The notes under the pieces are model-generated. The model made no database searches. It saw only the letters and a program-made list of their open reading frames with translations, and was not told the origin of the DNA. Position numbers and translations under genes: made by a program. From Lingula anatina (Eukaryota; Brachiopoda; Lingulata; Lingulida; Lingulidae), in assembly GCF_001039355.2 (NCBI RefSeq), contig NW_019775478.1, forward strand, positions 126,320 through 187,698: a stretch of 61,379 bases of DNA, in the 5' to 3' direction. Shown here piece by piece: positions 45,739 to 58,372 of this stretch. Position 1 is the stretch's first letter, and the number at the start of each line of letters is the position of its first letter.

Positions 45739-48529
45739 CAAAAGAATTCGTCCTCGAATTCTAAAACTTTACAACATACGCTCCTTTTTAATTTTTTTTT
45801 AATCAAAGCAAATACTAAATAACATAAGATACTTAAAATTCTTTTAAAGGTTAAATGACAAGGTCACATATATGTCATCAATTTAAATGTTATACGCAAG
45901 TTCATCAAATTCTGCAAAATTACATGAAATAACAATAAAAATTACCGCTAATCTCCCTTAAACACTTCATGTATATTATAAAGTCATGCAAAAATATAAC
46001 TATGAAAAGTAATTCTATATAATTAACTTATACTTAAGATTAAAAACATATTCGACATGAAACAAACAATATTACCTGAAGGAAGACAATGTAATAACTT
46101 TTTAAGAAAATGCAATTCTTCGTGGATATAGTTCGTATTATCATTTACACTATTTAATGTGTGGCCCAAGAGCAAAGATACTTTTTATCAGTTTTCTCAT
46201 GAGGATATCGAAAAATTTTGCTCTCTTATTATGGCTCTGACACATCATATTTTCCAGTTTTCTCTTTCGATTGTCTTTTAAGACACTTTGACAGTATATG
46301 CACTACGTTAGACAATAGGGTTGATCACTCCCTGTCCAATGAACATCATTCACCACAACGTTGCGACCAGCGCATCGCTCATGATGAAGTACATATTCAT
46401 CTTCATATTTGTCCACATTGTAGCTATCCTCTGTGATGATTATAAGAGAAATACTTGTTTATGATAATTTAATCCACGGATTTTATAAAATCATACTGAT
46501 ATATAATTAAATCGCAAAATGTGAGAATCTCCCTTAATGCATATAATCATTTTTTTTTTTGTCATCATCATTAACAAAAGTTAAATACACTGTGCATATA
46601 ACAATAATCATTTGTTCAAACACCTATGACCGACAATCATAATATTGATAAACCAAATATATTTATAATTATAACAATTCACACATTTAATACTTAATAC
46701 ACATTATGCAATATGTTATTAACATGCAATAACATTGTAAATCAATTAAAGTACAGCACGCCAATAATAATGATCATGGTTAACACACAATAAAATGTTC
46801 ATTATTATATATCAAAGTACATGGTGATTAAAAAAAAATCATAATATTCATCAGGATTTAAGTGTAATATTATTTTCGTGCATCTCGCACACTCTCAATA
46901 ATAATAATAATGATATATATATCAGTGTCTGAAATCCTTTAAGTAGCAATAAGAATGAATCATAAAGTCATTAATATTTTGTGATCGTACACACACTTCT
47001 TATACGAAAAGTTCACTCGCAAAGATTAATGCGTTATGTTAATTATAGACACGTGTAGCAAGTCAAGTCGAATTCAGATTGAATTAAAATCAATCTACAT
47101 TATGATTATATGTTTCGAACTGAATATAGAAAAGTGCACAAGCATGATTAATGCGCAAAAATGTACAATATTCGTTCTTGAATAATTTTCTGGGTTTAAA
47201 AACTGTGAAAAGTGACAATGGGATAATTCGTTCCAAAATAACGTTTTTGTTTATTATGGTGTTTATAATTATGCAACCATGTCAATGTTTAGAGTAGTCT
47301 GCAGGTATAAAAACTTGAATGAATTGTCAAAATGAGAATAATTATTACTTCACTTTGTAAAATGAATGAATCTGTGGCTCTAAGTTCCTTCGGCTTATTA
47401 ATTGATTTTGTTGCGAAATGTTATAATCACTACGGTATAGTAAGCACTATATTGTTTACGTGTACTTGTTTTTTTTAGTAAAGTCACCACTAATGCCAAT
47501 TGCCTGTCCTTGATATACAGACCAAATTTCATTACGAGCAATACGCTCTATGTTTCGAATAAATTTAAACTAGTATTTGAGATTAATCATCTGTAGAAAG
47601 TATTTCGTTTGCTAGAATAGCATCTGCCATACAAGTACAAATTTCGCCTGTCTCTCTCTGCTGTTTGAGTCAATTTCATATGTTCAAATAATCACTAACA
47701 TTATTGACAAGAACATGAGAAAAAAATTGTCAAATTAAGCTAAAGAACAGTTGATTCCGTACTTAAGGGTTTATTAAATAAATCATTGCGTTTCATGTTG
47801 AAAATAGCCGTTGGTGAATGGAAATACTGCAACGAACCAAAATTAATGTGATGTTGCTGTGCAATCTTAGTGTTGTTTTGACAACTTGCCACTTGGGTGG
47901 AAAAAAAATCATCTTAGTTCTAACTGCAATAGCAAAAGATTTGATTGACACATTAATGACAACTACTTAAAGAGGTCGTTGTTCTAGGGCATTCCGGGGT
48001 AATGTCAGTGACTGACTTGTCAAAACATCTCGTCTGTATTTTATCAGGTTACTATATGCCTTCCATTATGATGTGTCGTGAACCTTGTGATAACTTGTAT
48101 TACATCGTTTGGATGTAACGTTTACTCATATAAATAAGATCAATGTTCTTTGTTAAATAGTTCTTTAGAAACAAAACTGTCTACACTCAACACCGCTGAG
48201 CGTGCTGATGCTGCCACAACATTACAGTAAAAATTCATAGAATCATCATTTCAAAAGGTCAATGCTCATGGCTTTTCCAGTGTTTACTGCATTAACTTGG
48301 CTTTTTTTTAGAAAAGGATAGAAAATAAGATAGAGTAGACAGAAAAATAGTAAACCGGTTTACATTTAAGGTTCAGTTAAGCTGTCTCACCGTTGTCCAA
48401 ATTATACATTTGACCTATGTGTACTTTTTTACAATGTGTAAGTGTACTATCTTTTTATTTACCAGTGTATCGATTATCTAACTCGTCTCGAAGAGATAAT
48501 AATATCATTATGTTTCCTCTTTAGTTTCT
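45739..48529. other. Internal element region without recognisable pol
   Basis: This is where the rest of RT, RNase H and integrase should be. It is strongly AT-rich, with short frames only, and I find no catalytic block. Either pol was replaced or the sequence is a non-coding insert or nested remnant. Confidence 0.5.
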
Positions 48530-48533
48530 ACGT

Positions 48534-49164
48534 TTTCTTGGTCTTCCTTGCAATGTCTTATTGATATGATAATCTAGTACCACTGGACTACTGTACTCAC
48601 TCATGCTTTCTTCGATTATACCGTGTTGTAACATTTCGTCTACTTGTTTGACAATTTCATCTTTCAGCTTCGGTGACGTACGATAAAATGTTTGTTTCAC
48701 AGGGATATCATTAATTGTGTGAATTCTAATGTATGTTTATACATATTTGCTGAACCTAACTCTGATAGATTGGTAGCAAAAACTTCACGATTACGTCCTA
48801 ACAATATTTTCAACTGTTGTTTCTGATCTTCACTCATGTCTGAAACGGCAAAGTTTATATTTAATTCATCTGCATTCCGCAATGCTTCTTGATCTGATAA
48901 CCTATCACCTTTTTGTGCTGTATCTCCTTCTGACATTTCATTTAAAGTACTGACACTTGCCAGACTCACTGAACTCGCAACTACTAATATTGTTCTTTTA
49001 GGAATGAAAATACTTTCATCGCTAGGGTTCATTATTCTGTAAGCGGATTTGTTTTTATCAATTGAAACCAAACATTTTGCTCCGATAAGTTTTTTCTTGG
49101 ACTCAAGCTTTCGTACTGGCTCTAGTAAAGCTACTGAAACAGAGGAAGAATGTGATATATTCAC
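48534..49164 (-). pseudogene. Start of Gypsy-type reverse transcriptase, frameshifted
   Basis: The minus strand gives the spacer after protease, then LLGRNREVFATNLSEL, typical of the RT N-terminus. A frameshift near 48720 follows. In the next frame, EMLQHGIIEESMSEYSSPVV matches the RT block that ends in SPVV. Coding then stops near 48534 without the catalytic YxDD block. Confidence 0.75.
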
Positions 49165-49169
49165 TCGTT

Positions 49170-49724
49170 TTAAGCATTCACATCTGGAATAAATTCTGAT
49201 TTAAAGTTACGCACTAAACCTAATACGGGTGGACTATACAAAGGTACGAGCAAATTATAATCAGGCAATGCCATGCTATCAGACGATAAATCAATTTTTA
49301 TATTGTGTTTTCTTAAGAAATCTGTGCCTAATATCAAACCTCTTGGCAATTGACTTAATACGTGGACTTTATGTTTTATGATCACATTACCAAAACAAAG
49401 TGGTAACTCTACTTTTCCTAGAACTTTAATCACAGATCCATCTATAACTGAAACTTCTTTTAATGACGGTTTTTCGTATACATTTCGATCTTTCTTTCCT
49501 AATTTTGATAAAAGAGATTCGGATATACAAGATATGACGGCACCGGTGTCAACCAAAGCATTGACATGATGTTTGTCGATTTGAATTGATATTAGATTAT
49601 TAGCTTGGTAATGGGAAATAATAGAAATTGGCACTTTTCTATCTTCAATCTTGTTATAAAACCGTTTCTTTTTCTTAGCCGTTTGTTTACACGTACAGAA
49701 TGACATACTTTTGCTATGTGTCAT
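49170..49724 (-). pseudogene. Gypsy-type aspartic protease
   Basis: The active-site motif VDTGAVISCI and the flap-distal LILGTDFL are both present, so the retropepsin fold looks complete. It overlaps the end of gag by a few bases in another frame and ends at a stop just before the RT frame. The domain itself is uninterrupted, but the parent polyprotein is broken. Confidence 0.8.
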
Positions 49725-50560
49725 ATTTTACCACAACAATTACAGTTAAAATTGCGAGCAAAACAATTAGGTCTAAGATGCGTGTACTCACCACATCCCT
49801 GACACATCGGCCATGCTCTTATCGGATTTCGTTGTTGAGGATAGTTCGTATGTCTAGCTGATGATAATGTGTACTCTGAGCGTCGCAGATGCCTGTTTCG
49901 CTGGGGCATAATTCTGGCGTTGGGAGTGATTTTTTCTGGATACTCTATAGGGCTCCCTCTTGGGGTTTCAAAGTTTGTTTCATTTCTGGTATCACATGGA
50001 TCTTGCAATAGATAGATTGCAGACTGTGCACTGACGGCGTCATTAATTGAACTTTGAAGAGTGTCTATTTTCTCTGTTATCATTTTTATGTCATTTCGTT
50101 GACCTCTTCTCGTCGGCTGAACTGCGTTTTCTGCAATGCGCGCGTGGTGCATAAGAGAATCAAATTCTGTGGGCTCCCTCTGCAATACAAATGGACGGAT
50201 TTCGGGGAGTAACCCATTTATTACCACTGTAAATGCCGTTCCCTCATCTAAACACGCACGTTTGGCGTCGTGACGCATCGACTCGATGTACCTCTGTACT
50301 GGTTCTTCTGTCAACTGTTGACGTCTGAAAAAAGCTGAGGCTTTCTCCCAAGTTTCTCCGGATTTCAGTTCATATCGCTGTCGGAACTCGCGGACTAGCG
50401 ATTTCCAGTCTTTCTGTATTTCCACTGTTAAACACTCGAACCAGTTTAACACTGTTTGATTCAGTAAGAGAGGAAATAAGGCGGTGATTTGTTCATCTTC
50501 TAGTTTTTTTATATTGCGTATAGTTTTCAAATTGTTTTAACCACCTTTCTATATCTTTGT
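49721..50560 (-). pseudogene. Gypsy-type gag with CCHC zinc knuckle, frameshifted
   Basis: The main frame (50530-49721) has a retrotransposon gag block (LNWFECLTVEIQKDW, then FRQRYELKSGETW) and a nucleocapsid knuckle CQGCGEYTHLRPNC near its end. The block just upstream (DIERWLKQFENY) is in another frame, so a frameshift near 50520 separates the two. Gag binds and packages element RNA in family members. Confidence 0.8.
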
Positions 50561-50836
50561 TTGCGTTACCACTTTTCTGGCGCTAAAGTCAAATCTGAGG
50601 ACATTTTCGTCTTTTTTCAGTTATTAATTGTTGCTAGGGTAATGGCTTTTGGCGATTTTCAATACCCAGCATACTCAGTTTTCGCTGCACTGGGGCACTG
50701 ACGATGTTTGCCTCTGGGTGGATGGTGTGAACCCTTCGGTGTCTACGCTCCTGCCGCCGTCATCACCATAACTGTATCGCCGTTCCACTTGCCTCGGTAG
50801 AGCGGGGATCGATTTTTCCTCCACCACTTCTTATAT

Positions 50837-51357
50837 TGAGGAATGACGACAGCAGTTTGGAGCTTTCGAACGTTGATTCACCGACTCCCCTTCATACAAC
50901 TTCACAAATATTTATATTCAATTTCTCCTTACTGATCACGCATTTACTTGTTTTCTTTTCCATTGTCTTTGAGTGATTACAAAATATTTTCCATTCTCAT
51001 GTTGCAAGTCACTATGCAACATTTCCTTATTAGGTAATCCATTAGAGACTTGTTTTCAATTAAAGATATCTAAAATATTATTTGGATTACTCATGCTTGG
51101 ATCTTATCCAAAACTCAGTTATCATGTGATAAATAGATGATCAAAATTAAAATATGTTATGAAACTAACCAATCACATTAACTGTTATTGACTTTGACCT
51201 TTTCCATCTTTTTCTGACACTAAAAACATGTTCTACACTTGTTGACTCTTGGAGAAACTTAACTTACACTCAGTACCTCTCTGTCTTTATACTCATTTGA
51301 TTCCGCTTTAATTGTTTTCTGTAATTAGTGAAAGTGTAAGTAATTTGCTTTACAACA
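50837..51357 (-). repeat. 5' LTR of the Gypsy-type element
   Basis: 521 bases, second copy of 45205-45725. Between it and gag lies about 280 bases of leader with no recognised primer-binding site. Confidence 0.9.
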
Positions 51358-51635
51358 ATTTGTCCGCTTTGCTGCCTTGAATAGGCCCCTATAAACCTGA
51401 AGATGTCTGTATATTATCCAGCTTTGCTGAGTAGTTCGTACCCTTTAGTTTTCATACAATGGTTACAATGCACGTTTAGTAAAATACGCACCATGCTATA
51501 TTATGAAATAATTAACTACTTAAAAATATTTTCAGTATTTGTGAGATGCTGATCTGATATACCGGGTAGGCATATTTGGTCTGTTTGGTCTATTGCGTGT
51601 AGTTAGGTCGATTCCAGTATGCACTCATATATCCC

Positions 51636-51636
<1 letters not shown>

Positions 51637-51675
<39 letters not shown>
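51637..51675. repeat. Poly(T) tract
   Basis: 39 T, about 60 bases past the TMEM26-like stop codon (51735) in its 3' flank; on the minus strand it is a poly(A). The interval 51358-51636 shows nothing else. Confidence 0.8.
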
Positions 51676-51677
<2 letters not shown>

Positions 51678-51734
51678 ATAAAGTCCACTTTGTAAGAATA
51701 GTCTTGTTAACCAAACGTCCCTAGAGTTCCCTAG

Positions 51735-54700
51735 CTATAATTCCTCCACTTCGATTGTCCCAATGCCATTACTTTCCCCCTGCAAGGTCATTCCCTGTTT
51801 TGCGGGACTAATCTGACGATGCTGAAGCATCCGCAGCTGCAGGGAATACATGACGACGTAGGTAAAACTTTTTATGGGGTGGATTAAATCGCTGATCATG
51901 TCTTGTGCACTAATATCATAGTTTTGTTCGTGAATAATGCCAAAGTGTACCATTATTGTCATTCTAACGACGAGAAACGGACCATCCTGGAGAAGGAGAT
52001 TACAGAATATATAAGTTCTTGCTCGGGGAACGTCCATACGTTCGCACGTGCATTCTGGTGGCACGGGGATGAACTTGAGCATAGACACAAAGGAAAGGGC
52101 AAATAGCACATACACCCAATTAGATTGGAACACGAGGGGGTCATGTGCCAGAACAAACAGTTCTACGATGTCATACGCAGTGAAAAGGTCGTTTCCCATC
52201 GCTGTGATGACGTCAAAATTGAATTCCCGTTCTCTCAGTCTTGCCATCCACTCTGTCACCACCAGGTTGAATACGACGATTTGTATTGTGATGGCGGTTT
52301 TTGTGTCTAGTTCAATGGGCGTCTCTACCTGTAGAAACGATTTAAATGTGATATAAATTAATTATTAGGTTACCCATAGATGCATACTGCCTTATCTTAT
52401 TCTATCCGTTTATTTGTTTATCATATAAGGAAACAAGTAAGCAGGTTTGTATTTATCTTTTAAAAGTATGGGAAACATTAAAACAGAATTCTGAAAAAAA
52501 CCTGCGTTAAGTTCGAGATACACCCACAATTTGCTTTCCCAGTTCTCATTAGTTACCCATTTTATTCCCCAAAATTGCGGTGTTATAACTGTACACATTC
52601 TCGTCATCGCAAAACTTGGTAAAACATGTAGCAGTGTATGATAGTCTTTACCTTGACCTTGGTCCCAATAAGGTTGACAACTAGGCAAGGCAAAGCACAG
52701 ACTAACAGATAGATCACGATTGAAGGCCGCCTGAAAGAACGTAAAACCCATGACTATGTACATGTATATTATTCATTTATATGGCTTGGTAGAACATATT
52801 TAGTGATTTATTAAAAAAAAAACTTTCATCCCGTAATCCGTGTCTCTTTGAGAAATTTAATGAGTAAACAGTCGTGAGTGGACCAATGCTATATACCGCC
52901 ACGAGTTTCTGGATTAAATTTTGTTTATAACACTGGACCTCTAATCTGGACAATTTGGGTGGGCGGCGTTAATGATTACATAAATGATTACATGAAGCTA
53001 TTCGGTTGTTATCTGTATTTTCGCGTGCTGTTGTATCTACATTACACGGAAACAACACACACACACACCACAGGTACATTTTCAGGCCCGTAACAAGCAA
53101 TTTTAAAGGGGAGGGGAGTTCCGAAAAAAAAAAAAAAAAAAAAAAAACGCGGACCTTTTTACCCTCTAAAATGAGCCACAAAGAGGTAAGACAGAAAATT
53201 TTGACTCAGAGCGGGCCTTTTCTCATCAAAATAGCCCCACCGCTTCCCATCTTCGGGTCTGTATCAGTTGAAATTTCTCTGTCTCTTATAAAATTGGAGT
53301 AGGCAAATCAATATTTTGGAGCTCGAATACACCCATCAGTCTTGTTATCAAGGCCCTCTGATAAGATATAGATATAGTTCGTAAGTAAAAAAAAATTAGT
53401 TCCATAATAAATGATTTATAATTTTTACCAATAGCTATCAGCTTTATTACGCGAAAACATTGTTCATATTGTCTGCATATTTATACACGGCATAGACTGT
53501 AGAGTAGTGCATCACGAGAGGTCTATGAGATTGGCGCTGTTTATGCGTGTACATCATGTGCTGGCACCCTGAGGATCATTGCGCCATTTTAAACTCGCAA
53601 TGTAAGCTATATTTATGGTGTTTTGTTCTTGAACATAGGCAGTGGGAAAAGCTTACTGTCTGGGCATGCTTTCGAATGTGTAGGGCCTTGCTATTGCGTT
53701 TTTTCATAGTTAGAAATGGGTGCAAAACTGGTGGGCTACATAGGTCGACCCTAAATTTTATTACTTTTGACAATTTAATTTTATTAATCAAGGCGTATTT
53801 CATTAGATTGCAAAATTACTTGTTTGCAAATGCAATTTTACGCCAGAGAGAGAAGACTGGGTTTTTCATCGACAGTTTCACAGATATCGCCTGACCCTAA
53901 GATCTAATATACCAAAGATTCGACACTCGGCAATTCTTCAAAGGGTAATCCGTTTAACTGTGGAAAGACGTTCGTACGGCGGAAGTAGTCGCGTTGTGTT
54001 TGTGCGGAGGTCGAGCTCTGTTGCATATGGGCGATTTCAAGGTCGGTAAAATACCGCTTTCAGTCTTGTAGTTTCTCTGAAAATGTATGTGCAGAAGGGA
54101 AAACTAACAGGGTTCACTTGTGTGTAAAATTTGCAATATTTTGGAGCAGATGTCATCGTGAAAAATTGCCTTCAATCCGTTGTTGCATTCTAATTAGCAA
54201 TATGGGGACGAACAAGCGAGTCTGAATGCCTTGTTACCTAAGGTCTAACACGGGTAATTTGATTTTTTATACGTTGAATTTTATATTATTGATGACTGAA
54301 TAACACGTTGGTTTTATTGGTTGATAATTTAATTTAAAACACCTTCGTTTTCTTTGAAAATTTAAACAATAATTCGGCAATAAAGCAAGATGGCGGTGCA
54401 GATCATAATCGCCGGGGTTCAAATGCAAAGCCGAACATGAAAGTGGATCTGTACAATGCGTTGACAGTTTTACTATGTCCATCTAAACAAGTAGTGGACG
54501 GCCCTAGGGATAAACTTAGTTAAGATTTAGCTTGTTTTATGAGAAATATTTATCGGTAAAGATGACGATAAAGCAAGATGGCGGCGACTATCGTTATCGA
54601 GGGTCTTCAAAAGCAAAGCCGAACACGAAAGTGGACCTGTACTTTGCGTTGTTAGTTAAACTGTGTCCATCTAAACAAGTAGTGGAAGGTCTTAGGGATA

Positions 54701-57248
54701 AATTTAGTTAAAATTTAGCTTGTTTTATGAGAAATATTTATCGGTAAAGATGACGATAATGCAAGTTGGCGGCGACTATCGTTATCGAGGGGCTTCAAAA
54801 GCAAAGCCGAACACAAAAGTGGACCTGTACTTTGCGTTGACAGTTAAACTGTGTCCATCTAAACAAGTAGTGGAAGGCCTTAGAGATAAACTTAGATAAA
54901 ATGAAAGTAGTTTCTTAGAAATATTCATTGGTAAAAATGACAATAAAACAAGATGGCGGCGACTATCGTTATCAATGGGCTACAAACGATGGTATTTTTA
55001 TCCGTGATTTATACCTAAGTAAAACAATGCAGTAAAATGTGTCTCACATCCTTATAATTATTATTTTGTTTTATTTTCAGATGCCATTAAAGTGGGTAAA
55101 GGCTCACAGGAGAAAAAAAAAATAGAAAAATATGGCAGCAAAAATCGGTAAGCTCTCTGGTCTATAACTAGAACTTAAGTTTATGGAGTTGAAAGTAAAA
55201 TGTTTTATATACATGGGCACTATTATTCTGTCCCTTGTATGTCATGCTCATTTAAATATTTCCACTGCACCAACAACATTATTACCAGTATAGAATACAA
55301 AGGCTACATGTAGGTGCTCTCACCACAGTGGACTTACACAAATGACAAATAATAAGAGACTAGCAGATGTCAGAACCTTTTTAACAGTAAAATATTATTT
55401 TATTATCTCAGATGAATGTATAATAATACAAGTGTTGCAGATGATTTAGTTGCACCACTGTCAAGTTTGTTAAGTGATTGTCAACAATCAGAAAGACACA
55501 CTGATGTATTAAATTAGCAAATGATTCACAACAAAATGGTAAGGTGCGCCCGAAATTAAATGTTTAATTTTTGCTTGATAGTTTTACAAGTGCACAAAGA
55601 GCTAGGTCAGTGTTGTCTGCACAGCGGACTTTAACATAACATGAGCAATTAACACATGTCAGCATCTTTTTAACTGTGTGATATTATTTTTTCAGATATA
55701 TGTTGCAATGGAAGTGATTCTGATGACGACGTACCTCTGTCAAGTTAACTGGGTGCTACTCAAGAACCTGACAGGCACATTGATATTTCAGCAAATGGAC
55801 CACCTTGAAACTAGCCATATGTTGTTCTTCATGAAAAACAAACATATCACTATAAATTGTCTCCCTTCTGTAAACTCTGAAGTTTAGTGTCCTGTCAAGT
55901 CTGGGTTGGAACTGGTCAGTAGTGCTCTTAGCAATAGATAAATATTATCACCAAGTGCATAATTTTTATTGAATGAGATATTAATGTTGAAACAAGTCAA
56001 AATAGGGGGAAAATGCTATAATTCTTTGTCATGTGAAACTAGTACTCCTAAATAAATTACCTATCTGTTGTGATTGTGTCACAGTCAGTGGTATCTATAG
56101 GTGTTAACATTTTTATTTGCATTTCAATTTCTGTGCCTTATTAAATCTATAATAAAATGCTTATGAACAGAACATGACTTGAATTATGTTTGGGGCACAC
56201 ACATTGGTAGGCCTGTCTGGAATGCCTCCCACTTCACTGCCACCTCGCCCAGCATGTTAGGCATTCCATCAAAAGAAAGACTGATGTTTCAAAACTGATT
56301 TTGCAGAGTTTAAAAATATGTGCATGATTATGAAGTCGCAAGGAAACTATATTGCATGTGTTCTTTATAAATATGAAATAAAAACGAGTTAACTTTTATT
56401 AGATTGTCAATATAAAGATATGTCTTACCTTTCACTATTATTATGAAGTAAGTACCCAAATAAGTGTTTGTGAAAGTGAAATTAAAAACTACTTTTTCTT
56501 TAAGGATTTTTTCAGTCATTTTTGTTTCACTGATTTGCTATGAGTATTCTGGTAAATTTCAATCAAGTATGCTCTAAAAGGACCGCTGATAGTGACAAAG
56601 TTTTACAAACATGCATAATAGATCAAGTTTCTGTTTTGGTGTAGCTTCACCAGTCAGTTTCTCCCAGTAGGTTAGCATGGCCTTATTGTCCAAAACAGCA
56701 ACGAATATCACTATCAGTTACGTTGATAATCTCGTCACGTTTCCGGCTATATCTCCACGTTGAGTCAATTTCTATAAAATGGCAGCTGTTGTTACAGGTA
56801 GTGCGCTATTGGGTATTGCCTCTTCTGAATATTAAGTATTAAGACAACTACGAAATATAAACAAACTACATCTTTAGCACTTTTTAATAAAAAAAACCTC
56901 CATGTGTGCCAGTGCTAATCCAATATGGCGGATCTACTTGACGACGATGTGGCGTCCTCGAGAATGCACGAGAAATCACGCTATTCGCTAAACAAAGGTT
57001 TGGTACAATGGGGATTAAAAATAACCCGGCTATCAAAACAACTTATGGGGAACAATAGAGCAATGTTTTCCCGTACGAACGTGTGGTCAAAAGGAAAATG
57101 CCGCTGTCCAATCTTTCCGTTTATTAGATCTTAGCCGTTTATTAGATCTTAGCCTGACCCCAACACTAACCCAGCTAACTGTAATATTATGCAGGAGCCC
57201 TTTGCACACTAGTTTCTCCCAGGGTAACACACACACACACACACACAC

Positions 57249-57286
<38 letters not shown>

Positions 57287-57743
57287 AGAAGATGAAGGGA
57301 GTGAAAAGAAGAAGAAGAATAGTAAGAAAACAAAATAACCACGCGACGATATAACATTGTAATCTGCCTTACCATCCTCGGTCTACTCTTGCGGCGTGGA
57401 AGAAAGCAAATTTGAAGGTCAGCCATTTTATTGGAAAGTATATCACAGCACTTCCCAGAACGAGAATGGCGACCGATATTCCCCAGTATTGAATATGTTG
57501 ATGTGGCAAAGACGGAATGTAGCTTGGGTAACCTGCTAACTCTCCGTATCTCCAAATTGTCAAAACAATAGGTAATACTATAGCAATAAAACTAATGAAC
57601 TCCGTCAACAGAAGTCTCTTCTTCAGGCGCGGGGATCTGCCTTGTCGCTGTTCCTTTTTTACGCCATCTTCGTCGTTGCACTGGCATAGAATCGTCTGGC
57701 TGTTTGCGGTCTTCTCGTCTGCTGCTTCCGATCCCTTTTCCAT
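51735..57743 (-). CDS. TMEM26: TMEM26-like multi-pass membrane protein, 3 exons, 347 aa
   Basis: Minus-strand exons: 57743-57373, 52730-52652, 52328-51735. Phases agree: exon 1 ends in TG and exon 2 supplies G (Trp 124), and exon 2 ends in phase 0. They sum to 1044 bases, against 368 residues in human TMEM26. Similarity runs along the whole length from memory of the family: an N-terminal hydrophobic pair (FISFIAIVLPIVLTIWRY; YWGISVAILVLGSAVIYF), RGWRPSIVIYLLVCALPCLV, the TAYDIVEL block, and the diagnostic QDGPFLVVRMTIMVHFGII. Biochemical role is unknown; in mammals TMEM26 marks beige adipocytes. Exon 1 could extend upstream: a frame is open back to 57795 but has no other ATG. A 4.6-kb intron holds a tandem array. 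It is probably one of several paralogues, which I cannot check here. Confidence 0.75.
54383..54985. repeat. 188-bp tandem array, three units plus a partial fourth
   Basis: Units start at about 54383, 54571, 54759 and 54946 with a period of 187-188 bases. Each carries AAGCAAGATGGCGGCGACTA (or a variant), AGCAAAGCCGAACA, GTCCATCTAAACAAGTAGTG and GGTAAAGATGACGATAA. AAGATGGCGGC is the YY1-type motif. On the plus strand each unit also has a frame of about 48 codons (see findings). The array lies in the long intron of the minus-strand TMEM26-like gene. Confidence 0.85.
55081..55889 (+). other. Possible small spliced plus-strand transcript
   Basis: A good acceptor (ttttattttcag) precedes 55081-55147, which ends at a donor (ATCG|GTAAGC). 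A second acceptor (ttttttcag) at about 55687-55695 begins another segment, and AATAAA follows at 56151. Joined, the ATG at 55133 gives only about 22 codons, ending in an acidic SDSDDDVPLSS. In a different frame the first segment reads as a lysine-rich peptide. I recognise no family. It could be a non-coding RNA or the remains of a gene. Confidence 0.25.
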
Positions 57744-58281
57744 ATCCAAACCTTGGTCTTCCTCATCAAATGTCCCGTACTTCGTAGCCTCGTCACGCAG
57801 CTGTTGTTACAGGTAGTGCGCTATTGGGTATTGCCTCTTCTGAATATTAAGTATTAAGACAACTACGAAATATAAACAAACTACATCTTTAGCACTTTTT
57901 AATAAAAAAACCTCCATGTGTGCCAGTGCTAATCCAATATGGCGGATCTACTTGACGACGATGTGGCTTCCTCGAGAATGCACGAGAAATCACGCTATTC
58001 GCTAAACAAAGGTTTGGTACAATGGGGATTAAAAATAACCCGGCTATCAAAACAACTTAAGGGGAACAATAGAGCAATGTTTTCCCGTACAAACGTGTGG
58101 TCAAAAGGAAAATGCCGCTGTCCAATCTTTCCGTTTATTAGATCTTAGCCGTTTATTAGATCTTAGCCTGACCCCAACACTAACCCAGCTAACTGTAATA
58201 TTATGCAGGAGCCCTTTGCACACTAGTTTCTCCCAGGGTAACACACACACACACACACACACACTGAGAGAGAGAGAGAGA
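56782..58281. repeat. Tandem duplication, period about 1015 bp
   Basis: About 500 bases at 56782-57282 recur at 57797-58281 with very few changes, both starting GCAGCTGTTGTTACAGGTAG and ending in a CA then GA microsatellite. Between them lies TMEM26-like exon 1. The second copy stops at the single unknown base 58282. This may be a true duplication or two haplotypes joined in assembly. Confidence 0.85.
56925..57134 (+). CDS. Possible divergent short ORF or first exon, duplicated at 57939-58148
   Basis: An ATG in the context CCAATATGGCGGAT begins MADLLDDDVASSRMHEKSRY, a plausible eukaryotic N-terminus, and the frame stays open for 69 codons. A weak donor (AAAG|GTTTGG) could follow codon 24. 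The second copy differs by one amino-acid change and two silent changes. If real, it shares a bidirectional promoter with the minus-strand TMEM26-like gene. No family is recognised, and the C-terminal part looks like chance. Confidence 0.3.
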   Translation: MADLLDDDVASSRMHEKSRYSLNKGLVQWGLKITRLSKQLMGNNRAMFSRTNVWSKGKCRCPIFPFIRS

Positions 58282-58372
58282 NGTTAGTCTAATGCTTGAT
58301 ACACATTTTACTTTCATCCTAATCCAATGTTTTTTTTTCATGCGTTTATTCACTCAAAGAAAAAAAAAGAAA

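Larger units (their letters stand above)
45205..51357 (-). mobile_element. Gypsy-type LTR retrotransposon, defective
   Basis: Two direct 521-base LTRs, 45205-45725 and 50837-51357, differ at only about six positions by eye, so the insertion is recent. Read on the minus strand, each begins TGTTGTAAAG and ends TCCTCA (TG...CA). A purine tract GAAGAAGGGG lies just inside the left LTR, as a polypurine primer for plus-strand synthesis should. The internal region encodes gag, an aspartic protease and the beginning of reverse transcriptase on the minus strand. No RT palm, RNase H or integrase is visible. I found no clear target-site duplication. Confidence 0.9.

Noticed and set aside
48697-50530. 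The three minus-strand frames here as separate host genes
   Set aside because: They contain a CCHC knuckle, a DTGA protease site and an RT start in Gypsy order and lie between two LTRs.
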